Shown here one piece after another: positions 8,072 to 14,590 of a stretch of DNA of 26,441 nt. How positions within the stretch are numbered: position 1 is the first letter of the stretch; each line of letters begins with the position of its first letter. The translations under genes were made by a program, and so were the position numbers. The notes beneath the pieces are model-generated. The model did no database searches, had not been told where the DNA came from, and saw only the letters and a program-made list of their open reading frames with translations. The DNA is from a virus: positions 1 through 26,441 of IMG/VR virus record IMGVR_UViG_3300034109_000089; one strand, given 5' to 3'.

Positions 8072-8413
8072 ATGGTCTTACGCGTCGACGAAATAAGCAT
8101 CAATAATCTGTCGTTTACCATCACGAATTTAGGTGAGCAAACGACGGTAGAGACGCTGTGGTTCAAGACGCGAGCAAAGACTAAGTCGGTTCACAATCGG
8201 ATTCGCACGTTAGAGAAGTTCAGGCAATACGACAACATGATGGACTTTATTGTCAATTACACGCCTAACATGCGGACGGTCTCGGATAATCAAGAGGATT
8301 ACTCGATTACTTTTAGAAATACGAGCTGGCGAATCGCTGAAGTCTACGAGCATGATGATAGGCAGTGGGTGACGCTGACTTGCTACAGAAACGAACCTAG
8401 CGTGGCGGTCTAA
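8072..8413 (+). CDS. Head-tail joining/adaptor protein candidate
   Basis: This 113-residue, mostly beta-strand protein has the size and pattern of head-closure or head-tail joining proteins: an early strand with conserved TTVETLWFKTRAK, a middle FIVNYTPNMRTV and a C-terminal SWRIAEVYEHDDRQWVTLTCYR. The last part closely resembles the 'YRI..v..... w..l.c.r' ending common to SPP1 gp16/HK97 gp7-like adaptors. It lies between the connector and the tail terminator, where this function is expected. The ribosome binding site is poor (GAGC before AAAAATG), so coupling to the upstream stop 7 nt away is likely. Confidence 0.65.
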   Translation: MVLRVDEISINNLSFTITNLGEQTTVETLWFKTRAKTKSVHNRIRTLEKFRQYDNMMDFIVNYTPNMRTVSDNQEDYSITFRNTSWRIAEVYEHDDRQWVTLTCYRNEPSVAV

Positions 8414-8414
8414 G

Positions 8415-8819
8415 ATGGGGCAAAATAGCGCGGTTGTTTATGCTCAAGCAATACAGGCTCAGTTAGTCACGGTTTGTACACCGACTCCAGTTTATGCAGT
8501 GTTTAACCGAAACTTTGCAAGCGAACCGACTTTTGTAACGTGGCAGCTCAGAGATGTACATCAGCCGGTTTACACAGGGCCGCAGTCGGTGAAGGGTATA
8601 GACAGACCTGTATTTCAGGCTACGGTGTTCGCACAGTTGATGGCAAATTGTTTTAGTAAGGCACAGCAGATTGTGGATGCCTTACACGGGTATCAAGGTA
8701 CCTTTGGTGGACTCTTTTTTGTGTCAAAGGTCGATGTTGATTGGCTCTTTCACACATACGACAACGACAGTAAATTAAATCAAATCGTTCTTGATTGCAC
8801 TTTAGACATTCCTGCGTAG
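8415..8819 (+). CDS. Tail terminator/completion protein candidate (DUF3168-like)
   Basis: The 134-residue protein fits tail terminator proteins (lambda gpU / SPP1 gp17 type), which cap the tail tube and join it to the head. Features are an N-terminal helix (YAQAIQAQLV), a 'P..TWQL.D' strand, a central strand with FQATVFAQ, the helix CFSKAQQIVDALHGYQG, and a C-terminal strand rich in hydrophobic residues. It starts 1 nt after the previous stop. The call depends on predicted secondary structure and gene order more than on invariant residues. Confidence 0.7.
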   Translation: MGQNSAVVYAQAIQAQLVTVCTPTPVYAVFNRNFASEPTFVTWQLRDVHQPVYTGPQSVKGIDRPVFQATVFAQLMANCFSKAQQIVDALHGYQGTFGGLFFVSKVDVDWLFHTYDNDSKLNQIVLDCTLDIPA

Positions 8820-8828
8820 AGGTGAAAA

Positions 8829-9326
8829 ATGGCTCTTCCTAATAAAGTTTTACCCGGCTTTTCAGCCTCCTTGTATTGCCAGCCGGGGGCAACTCCAACA
8901 CCGTTGACTAGCTCAACACTCAGCGTTTATGCAAGCGTTTCACCAATTGCAGTTATTGGAAACCTTGTTCCTGTCGAAGCAATTCCTGCATTTGGGCAAG
9001 ACGATGCGGTTGCTAACTTCTCGGTCGCTGGCTCGCGTCAATCTGACAAGATCCCCGTTCAATCTGCACCTACAAGCATGACTTGCGTAGCAGCGTGGAA
9101 TCCTTCGGACTCGGTTCTTCTTTTGCTTCGCGCTGATGCTTACAACGGGACAATTGATCGCACGTTTGTTATCTCGGCAACCGACGGCACAAACGTAGTC
9201 TGTTACGCTTTCAACGGTCGCGTAAGCCAGTGGACGATTGATCCCGCTCCCGGCGCTGAAGCTAAAGTCACATTCACTATTCACCCCAGAGGAAACCTTT
9301 ATGGATGGTCAAACAGCACTCCTTAA
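8829..9326 (+). CDS. Major tail (tube) protein
   Basis: This 165-residue protein is the best candidate for the hexameric tail tube. It is rich in beta strands and small residues, lies immediately after the tail terminator and upstream of the tail chaperones, and contains the expected alternating strand pattern, for example DSVLLLLRADAYNGTIDRTFVISATDGTNVVCYAFNGRVSQW. The C-terminal WTIDPAPGAEAKVTFTIHPRG resembles the 'G....a.v.f..tg.' ending of tube proteins. AGAGGTG (8818-8824) before the ATG is a good ribosome binding site, as expected for an abundant protein. No Ig-like extension or frameshift is seen at its end. Confidence 0.75.
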   Translation: MALPNKVLPGFSASLYCQPGATPTPLTSSTLSVYASVSPIAVIGNLVPVEAIPAFGQDDAVANFSVAGSRQSDKIPVQSAPTSMTCVAAWNPSDSVLLLLRADAYNGTIDRTFVISATDGTNVVCYAFNGRVSQWTIDPAPGAEAKVTFTIHPRGNLYGWSNSTP

Positions 9327-9483
9327 TTTTCTTGAGGGCATGAAGGGATACTATGGCGATCTTCACCAGTACGCTAAAGGCCATCCCTTTACCCTTCAAG
9401 AGGTGGATGCCGCCCTACAAAAAGCCGAAGCCGATGAAGCTGTTTGTCTAAATGTAATGAGGCAATATGCAGCGAGCGAGTGA
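9301..9483 (+). CDS. Small unknown tail-module protein
   Basis: A 60-residue acidic, helical protein (FLEGMKGYYGDLHQYAKG, then LQEVDAALQKAEADEA) of no recognised family. Its frame is open back to 9238, but ATG 9301 has AGAGGA (9288-9293) 7 nt upstream and a typical start. It overlaps the tube gene by 26 nt and the next small gene by 17 nt, an arrangement of coupled genes. The position between tube and chaperone suggests a tail-assembly accessory role, which is inference. Confidence 0.65.
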   Translation: MDGQTALLNFLEGMKGYYGDLHQYAKGHPFTLQEVDAALQKAEADEAVCLNVMRQYAASE

Positions 9484-9697
9484 CGATTTACTGAGCTATC
9501 TCATCACGCAAGCCCAAACCGGTGCTAAGAACTGGTTTGGGTATCCACAACAACGGCTCATCAACATTTCACTGTGCCATCAGATCGCGGCTAATCACGC
9601 TGACTGCATGTCACCGGATGAAGTGGTTGATTACGTCCTGAAACTAAACGATCAGATCTTCAAGCGCATCGTCACCAATGCCAACGATAGAGGTTAA
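9467..9697 (+). CDS. Small unknown tail-module protein
   Basis: A 76-residue, helix-rich protein with no family I recognise (start MQRASDDLLSYLITQAQ; middle CHQIAANHADCMSPDEVVDYV). It overlaps the preceding gene by 17 nt and the following HK97 gp10-like gene by 20 nt, so it is likely expressed with them. GAGCGAG-like purines are the only nearby ribosome-binding signal. It may be a small tail-assembly or connector accessory protein, but the sequence itself does not show this. Confidence 0.6.
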   Translation: MQRASDDLLSYLITQAQTGAKNWFGYPQQRLINISLCHQIAANHADCMSPDEVVDYVLKLNDQIFKRIVTNANDRG

Positions 9698-10151
9698 AGG
9701 TCTAAAGGAATTTGAGAGAGTTCTTTTAGATCTACAAGAGGAATTTGGCACGACAAAAGCCAAACGAGCTCTTATACCGGCTCTCAGAGAGGCTATGGAA
9801 GCAGCCAAAACAAAAATTAAGGCTGGCGCACCCGTAGACACTGGTAAGCTAAAGATTAAGATCAGAAAGGGCGCAAAGGTTGCCACTGGCAAAGATAAAA
9901 AGCGCAAGTATCTTTCACCCAACACCGTTGCGTTCGGCTATGTCGATGTTGGTGTTAATTACAAGGATGAGAAAGGCGAATATAGACCCGCAGCAGAGGC
10001 TATGGAATACGGCACTGCAAAAACACCGGGAAAGCCTTTTATCAGGAATAACTTTCAATCTGCCGTTCCGCAAGTCTTAGCGTCGCTTGCGGAGCGTATC
10101 GGTAAAAATTTAGACGCGTGGGCATCAAAACAAAGGGCAAAAACAAAATGA
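9678..10151 (+). CDS. HK97 gp10-family head-tail protein
   Basis: The 157-residue protein matches HK97 gp10-like proteins: N-terminal 'EVKGLKEFERVLLDL', the central APVDTGKLKIKI (residues about 51-62), and the diagnostic EYGTAKTPGKPFIRNNF (about 111-127), corresponding to the family's 'E.Gt....aqPFlr' ending. Family members act in head-tail joining or tail assembly. It is unusually placed: most HK97-like genomes carry it before the tail terminator, whereas here it follows the tube gene and two small unknown genes. It ends in an ATGA overlap with the chaperone gene. Confidence 0.82.
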   Translation: MPTIEVKGLKEFERVLLDLQEEFGTTKAKRALIPALREAMEAAKTKIKAGAPVDTGKLKIKIRKGAKVATGKDKKRKYLSPNTVAFGYVDVGVNYKDEKGEYRPAAEAMEYGTAKTPGKPFIRNNFQSAVPQVLASLAERIGKNLDAWASKQRAKTK

Positions 10152-10609
10152 AACTACAAGAAAGACTCGGCGGCTTTCAGCGGCAGAAATATCGACAGAT
10201 CAAGTTTGGCGATCAAAATCTTGAGGTCTATTTGCCAACTCGCAACGAGATGAAAGACTTGATGGACAAGCTCAAAAAGCCTCCGCAAGAGCTTATCGAC
10301 GGTGAATACAAAACGCTTTTGGATTCGCTGTGGCAGTTTTGCAGCCCCACTGATGACGGCATAGAAGTATTGGAGAATGACGTTAAGGTGCAAGGCGTAA
10401 GCATGAAGTCAACAGCAAGATTCACGGCTATTAAGAAGATGCGTGAGATTGCGATGATTTCTCTAGTCGGATTCAAGGAGGGCGACGATTTGTTTGCCCT
10501 TTCCTACGAGGACATTGCAGACACGCTGTCCGAGGTTGAAATAACCGAGCTTGTGAAATCCATTGAGTCTGCTGTCAATCCTGATTACGAGACAACGAAA
10601 AAAAACTAA
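10148..10609 (+). CDS. Tail assembly chaperone, short product (lambda gpG-like)
   Basis: A 153-residue protein between the tube block and the tape measure, where gpG-type chaperones lie; they coat the tape measure and recruit tube subunits. It has a beta-rich start (KYRQIKFGDQNLEVYLPTR), then helices and an acidic C-terminus (SYEDIADTLSEVEITELVKSIE). ATG 10148 is chosen for its ATGA overlap with the previous stop; an in-frame ATG at 10118 lacks support. The gene ends in ACG AAA AAA AAC TAA, a slippery sequence directly before the stop, which leads to a longer frameshifted product. Confidence 0.85.
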   Translation: MKLQERLGGFQRQKYRQIKFGDQNLEVYLPTRNEMKDLMDKLKKPPQELIDGEYKTLLDSLWQFCSPTDDGIEVLENDVKVQGVSMKSTARFTAIKKMREIAMISLVGFKEGDDLFALSYEDIADTLSEVEITELVKSIESAVNPDYETTKKN

Positions 10610-10974
10610 CAGGGTCGCTATATCACCAGATAAGGGCTGCGGCAATCTTTAACGGTCAAAGCCCGGAAGTATTTGATAGCCTTGATGTAGCGACCGTTCA
10701 AGCATTAGAATTGATGTGGCGCGATGGATTGATTGGTGGCAGGCAAAACCTGATCTTTATGTCGCATTTGATGTCGTTGGTTTATAACTTTGCTGCTTCG
10801 TGGTCAAAAGGAGCAAAAACATCTAAGCCGACCGAGTTCTTCCCGCATCTGGAGGAATACTTTATCCCTCCAGAAAATATGACAAGACAAGAGCGTGACT
10901 TTTTAACGTTCACCACTTTGCCGGGATTCAAGGCAGAGTATTTGGAAATACTAGGGGGAAATCGTGGCCGGTAA
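10148..10974 (+). CDS. Tail assembly chaperone, -1 frameshifted fusion (lambda gpGT-like)
   Basis: A -1 slip at A_AAA_AAC (10600-10606) lets ribosomes continue at codon CTA (10606-10608) in a frame open to TAA 10972-10974. This adds 122 residues to the 153-residue short form (275 in total). The added part starts LTGSLYHQIRAAAIFNGQSP and contains an aromatic-rich segment (MWRDGLIGGRQNL) and an FPHLEEYFIPP motif. No start codon with a ribosome binding site is seen for it as a separate gene; the first ATG in this frame is over 100 nt downstream. This matches the G/GT scheme of lambda and HK97 and the location before the tape measure. Confidence 0.85.
10600..10695 (+). promoter_or_regulatory. Programmed -1 ribosomal frameshift signal
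   Basis: The heptamer A AAA AAC is in the correct phase (10600-10606) and is followed at once by the zero-frame stop TAA (10607-10609). After a 6-nt spacer, GGTCGCTATATCA (10613-10625) is complementary over 13 positions, with one G-U wobble, to TGATGTAGCGACC (10683-10695). A nested GGGCT/AGCCC stem (10634-10638 with 10660-10664) lies within. Slippery site, spacer and downstream structure are all as expected for -1 frameshifting, although A_AAA_AAC is less usual in bacteria than A_AAA_AAG. Confidence 0.75.
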
Positions 10975-12856
10975 GATGATTGCAGCGCTGCAAGTTGGTC
11001 TAGGACTTGAAAGCGCAGAGTTTAAGAAAAATGCCGACGAAGCCAAACGTAAAGCGCAAGAGCTCGGCCAATCATTTAAGAATATCGAGCAGCAGACCAA
11101 AGGCTACGATGACTCGCTGAAAAGCGCGAGCAATTCTCAGAAACAGTTTGCCGAGCAAGCAAGAAATATAGGCTATCAGGTTCAAGACTTTGCGGTGCAA
11201 GTCGGATCTGGGCAAAGCGCACTCACGGCATTAGGACAGCAGCTTCCACAATTACTTTCTGGCTTTGGCCTAGTCGGTGTCATCTTAGGCACGTTGGCTG
11301 CGGTTGCCATCCCTGCATTCAAGGCGGCGCTTGTTGCTTTAGGTGTCGAACTGAGATCGCTTCAGCAAATCCTTGAGGATGTAGACAACGCTGGAAAAGC
11401 ATTTACGGACATGAACGACAAAGCCGGAATGTCGTTGAAAGAGCTGTCCGAGATCTACAACGAGGATGCGGCTCCGGCATTGCAAAAGCTCTACGAGCAG
11501 ATGCGGAATTTATCGGGCATGAAGTTTGGCGACGAGATCAAATCGTCTGCTAAGGCGCTAGGTGACGAATACAACAAATTCTTTTTTGGTCTCATTCCTA
11601 AAACGGCAGGATGGGCTGCAAGTTCTTTAGCCAAAGACTTAAATGTTGCTGAGGATGAGGCCGGGAGGCTCTTAAACACGCTGAAGGGGCTTGAATCTGG
11701 TTCGGCTTCTATACAGAGCGTCAGAAACTATGTAACGGGCTTACAGATTGATTTAAGCAAGGCTACAGACGAAGGAAGGAAGTGGTTCACGCAGTTTATG
11801 GGCTTTTACACAAAAGCCACGGAAGCCACAGAGAAACTGACCTCGGCACAAAGCAGCGCAATTAGAGAGGGTCGGAAAAACATTGAGTCTGCTGGTAAAG
11901 CCGCGCAAAGCTATTTAGAGAACTTAAACAAAGAGATTCGCCGTCTTGTTGAAGGCGAGGAAATGTCCTCAATGTTTGAGGCTAGAAAAGCCGCAGGCGA
12001 AGCTGGCGTTAAGAAGATGACCATCTTGATTTCGCTGAAGCTAGATAAATCAACCAGTGACACGATGGAGAATGTTTTCGACAAGATCAGAACCGAAACG
12101 GAAAAAGCGATGGGCGCTGACCGTAAGGAACTGGTCAAAGACTTTGTCGACGAAGTCTCTAGCGCAGGAAAGAAACTGGCAAAGGATGCTGATGAATGGG
12201 CGTATTGGAGAAAGCAAGTAGATGGTGCTCTTTCACCATTGCAGATTCTTGAGAATCGAGTACAGAGTCTTGATGAGGCGTTTGAAAAAGGCTTTGTTAA
12301 TGCTAAAGAGTATTACATGATCTTAGGCAAGGCATTTGAGGACTACAACAAGAGCATGAAGCCTGCAAAAACCGAAATGGAACTCATGCTTGAGGATCTT
12401 CGGGATGGGTTCAAGAGCTTAGGCGCTGAGATCGTTGGTGCGTTTAATTCTGGCCGTAAGGCATCTGATGCGTTTAAGAATGTGCTTTCTAGTCTGTTGC
12501 AAAAATTCGCCTCGCGGTCTCTCAATAATTTGTTTGATGCGATCTTTCCTAAATCGGATGCTAGCGCAGGCATGTTGAGCAGTTTTTTCAATATGTTTCG
12601 CGCCAACGGAGGCCCTGTAACGTCTGGCGAGCCTTATATTGTTGGTGAGAAAGGCCCTGAGCTTTTTGTGCCTAGAGCTAGCGGAACAATCGTTCCCAAC
12701 GGCATGATGGCTCAGGCGGGCTCAACGGTTGTCAACTACAACATTCAAGCTATCGACGTAAAGTCTTTTGAGGATCGGCTTTTGGGGAGTTCTAAGGCTG
12801 TGTGGGCGGCAAATCAATACGCCAATAAATCATTAAGTGTCCGAGGTAGAACATGA
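10964..12856 (+). CDS. Tail tape measure protein
   Basis: The 630-residue protein sets tail length and is ejected with the DNA. It has charged helical N-terminal and central coils, a conserved QARNIGYQVQDFAVQVGSG segment (about 66-84) followed by a hydrophobic stretch (about 93-125) typical of lambda-like tape measures, and the diagnostic C-terminal ANGGPVTSGEPYIVGEKGPE, then LFVPRASG. Start GTG 10964 is chosen over ATG 10976 because AGGGGGA (10953-10959) is correctly spaced only for the former; it overlaps the chaperone frame by 11 nt. At the usual ~1.5 angstrom per residue this predicts a short tail near 95 nm. Confidence 0.93.
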   Translation: MAGKMIAALQVGLGLESAEFKKNADEAKRKAQELGQSFKNIEQQTKGYDDSLKSASNSQKQFAEQARNIGYQVQDFAVQVGSGQSALTALGQQLPQLLSGFGLVGVILGTLAAVAIPAFKAALVALGVELRSLQQILEDVDNAGKAFTDMNDKAGMSLKELSEIYNEDAAPALQKLYEQMRNLSGMKFGDEIKSSAKALGDEYNKFFFGLIPKTAGWAASSLAKDLNVAEDEAGRLLNTLKGLESGSASIQSVRNYVTGLQIDLSKATDEGRKWFTQFMGFYTKATEATEKLTSAQSSAIREGRKNIESAGKAAQSYLENLNKEIRRLVEGEEMSSMFEARKAAGEAGVKKMTILISLKLDKSTSDTMENVFDKIRTETEKAMGADRKELVKDFVDEVSSAGKKLAKDADEWAYWRKQVDGALSPLQILENRVQSLDEAFEKGFVNAKEYYMILGKAFEDYNKSMKPAKTEMELMLEDLRDGFKSLGAEIVGAFNSGRKASDAFKNVLSSLLQKFASRSLNNLFDAIFPKSDASAGMLSSFFNMFRANGGPVTSGEPYIVGEKGPELFVPRASGTIVPNGMMAQAGSTVVNYNIQAIDVKSFEDRLLGSSKAVWAANQYANKSLSVRGRT

Positions 12857-13500
12857 GCTTCCAGACCATTCTTGATATTTCGCAAAGCATCACGGTTAAT
12901 AACCGAAGGATGGTTGGGCAGCAATACTCACGCTCTGGGCAAGTGAGAACGGCTTTATATGTCACAGCGGTTCCGTGGGTGTTTACAGTCAAGCCTCACT
13001 CTTATCTTTATTACCCTCAAGTTCGAGATGTGATACAGACGATTGATAACTTAGATCGGCAAACCGCGGCGAACATTACTTTTAACACTACAACGCTTCA
13101 ATGGTTCACCGAGTACAAAGGTGGTCTCACTTCAGGGCAAGCCTCGGCGCTGACTCTTGCTAGCGTTCCTGCGCCCAACGCGACAACGATCTCAGTCGGC
13201 AATCTTCCTGCTGTTTCTTCCTCAACGGTTGTATTCGCTGCGGGAGACTTCCTTCAGATTGGAAACTATCCATATAAAGTCACGGCACAGGTCTTAAGAG
13301 GCTCAGGATCGACCGTTAGCGTTACTCTGCACCGACCAGTGATAGGAACTCCATCCACCGGAACTTTGACGGCTGTAGGAGCTTCCTGCACGTTTAATGT
13401 GGTAGCTGAGACATGCCCAACTTACACGCTAAGACCAATGACAAGCGGCGCGTTTGTTGATTGGGATAACGACTTTGTTTTTAGGGAAAACGTCCAATGA
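12853..13500 (+). CDS. Distal tail/minor tail protein candidate
   Basis: A 215-residue beta-rich protein directly after the tape measure (ATGA overlap), in the position of lambda gpM/gpL or distal tail proteins. It has an aromatic N-terminal part (VPWVFTVKPHSYLYYPQVRDV) and a later barrel-like segment with FLQIGNYPYKVTAQV typical of minor tail proteins found in many environmental siphoviruses. I do not recognise an enzyme motif. It overlaps the next gene by ATGA and is probably a structural partner of it at the tail tip. Confidence 0.65.
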   Translation: MSFQTILDISQSITVNNRRMVGQQYSRSGQVRTALYVTAVPWVFTVKPHSYLYYPQVRDVIQTIDNLDRQTAANITFNTTTLQWFTEYKGGLTSGQASALTLASVPAPNATTISVGNLPAVSSSTVVFAAGDFLQIGNYPYKVTAQVLRGSGSTVSVTLHRPVIGTPSTGTLTAVGASCTFNVVAETCPTYTLRPMTSGAFVDWDNDFVFRENVQ

Positions 13501-14153
13501 GCACAGCTATAGCGGCGCTTTCCTCAGCGTCGATTACACATTCAGAATTCGTAAGGTTAGTGACCAGCACTAACACTTACACCTTTTGCAGTGCAGCAGC
13601 ATCTATCACGGTTTCCGGGATTACGTTTACTGGATTAGGAAGCCTTCTTTCTGTCGGTGATGTGCAGAGAGATCTAAAGGCAACTTCTGATGACATGATT
13701 GTGAGCTTGATCGGCATTGATCCGACTAACGTTTCTCTCATTCTTGCCAACAACATAAAAGGCTCAACGGTCGAGATTTGGAGGGGATTCTTCGACTCCA
13801 ACTATCAGATCATCACAAGCCCTACGACGCAGTTCTTTAAGCGTTATCAAGGGATTGTTAACAGTGTAAGTTTGAGCGAGGACTTCGATCAAGAGAACCG
13901 ATCAAGAACGGTTAGCTGTTCAATTTCTTGTGCTTCGTTCAGAACCATTCTAGAAAACAAAATCTCTGGTATCAGGACAAACCAGAATACATGGCGAGCT
14001 CTTTATCCATCCGATTCAAGTATGGATCGAGTCGACGCAATCACCGGACAATACTTTGACTTTGGTGCTCCTCCTCAGTCTGGAGGGTTATCAGATCCCA
14101 ATGCTGGATCGTCAGGCGAATACGTTTACGAACAGGACACATCAGGTTTATGA
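13497..14153 (+). CDS. Minor tail protein, DUF2163-like candidate
   Basis: A 218-residue protein resembling the N-terminal part of DUF2163-type tail-tip proteins: the sequence passes from HSEFVRLVTSTNTYTFCSAA through GLGSLLSVGDVQRDLKATSDDMIVSLIGI to a membrane-free beta region with VEIWRGFF. It ends in a Gly/Ser-rich tail. A Cys-containing block (SRTVSCSISCASFRTILENKISG) near 135-157 is notable. It lies between the distal-tail candidate and the acetyltransferase, joined by ATGA overlaps on both sides. The role is hub or tip assembly by gene order. Confidence 0.65.
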   Translation: MSTAIAALSSASITHSEFVRLVTSTNTYTFCSAAASITVSGITFTGLGSLLSVGDVQRDLKATSDDMIVSLIGIDPTNVSLILANNIKGSTVEIWRGFFDSNYQIITSPTTQFFKRYQGIVNSVSLSEDFDQENRSRTVSCSISCASFRTILENKISGIRTNQNTWRALYPSDSSMDRVDAITGQYFDFGAPPQSGGLSDPNAGSSGEYVYEQDTSGL

Positions 14154-14587
14154 GATACGCAACAAAATACGACATGCCACATCTGTTAGAGATGATGAGG
14201 GAATACGCAAAAGAGGCAGGCGTAAAAGCACTGCAAGAAAAGCAGAACGAAGATCAAGTGAAAAACTTGTTCGATCAAATGATGAACGGTAGAGGCTTTG
14301 TGCTTGTCGACGATAACCTAAGAGGGTTCCTTGCGGCTTATATTTCAAGAAACTTTTGGAACCGATACATACGAGAGCTTCACGAGGTAGCGTGGTGGGT
14401 CATGCCTGAGTACCGAAGCACAAGCGTCGGTGGTCGACTGTGGTTAAGATTTAACCAGCTTGCTCAAAACCTTCTTGATCAAAAAAAGATAGACATTGTG
14501 TGTACAAGCCTGATGCCTTCTAGCCCTGAGATTGACTATACAAAATACAACTACAGACCTTTGCAAGCCACATTCTTTCGAGAGTAG
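14150..14587 (+). CDS. GNAT-family N-acetyltransferase in the tail-tip operon
   Basis: A 145-residue protein with the GNAT fold pattern: N-terminal helices (PHLLEMMREYAKEAG), strands FVLVDDNLRGFLAAYIS and HEVAWWVMPEYR, then the acetyl-CoA pyrophosphate loop RSTSVGGRL (89-97), and a helix. The late IDYTKYNYRPLQATFF is the usual 'Y.k.GF....' region, here without the Gly. The loop differs slightly from the textbook Q/R-x-x-G-x-G/A. It sits between two tail-tip genes with ATGA coupling upstream and 3 nt downstream. GNAT genes occur at this position in other phages; substrate unknown, possibly a tail or host protein. Confidence 0.8.
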   Translation: MRYATKYDMPHLLEMMREYAKEAGVKALQEKQNEDQVKNLFDQMMNGRGFVLVDDNLRGFLAAYISRNFWNRYIRELHEVAWWVMPEYRSTSVGGRLWLRFNQLAQNLLDQKKIDIVCTSLMPSSPEIDYTKYNYRPLQATFFRE

Positions 14588-14590
14588 ATC

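Noticed and set aside
10711-10974. Independent gene after the chaperone stop
   Set aside because: No ribosome binding site before its first ATG, and the frame is open back to a correctly phased slippery site, so it is the frameshifted extension.
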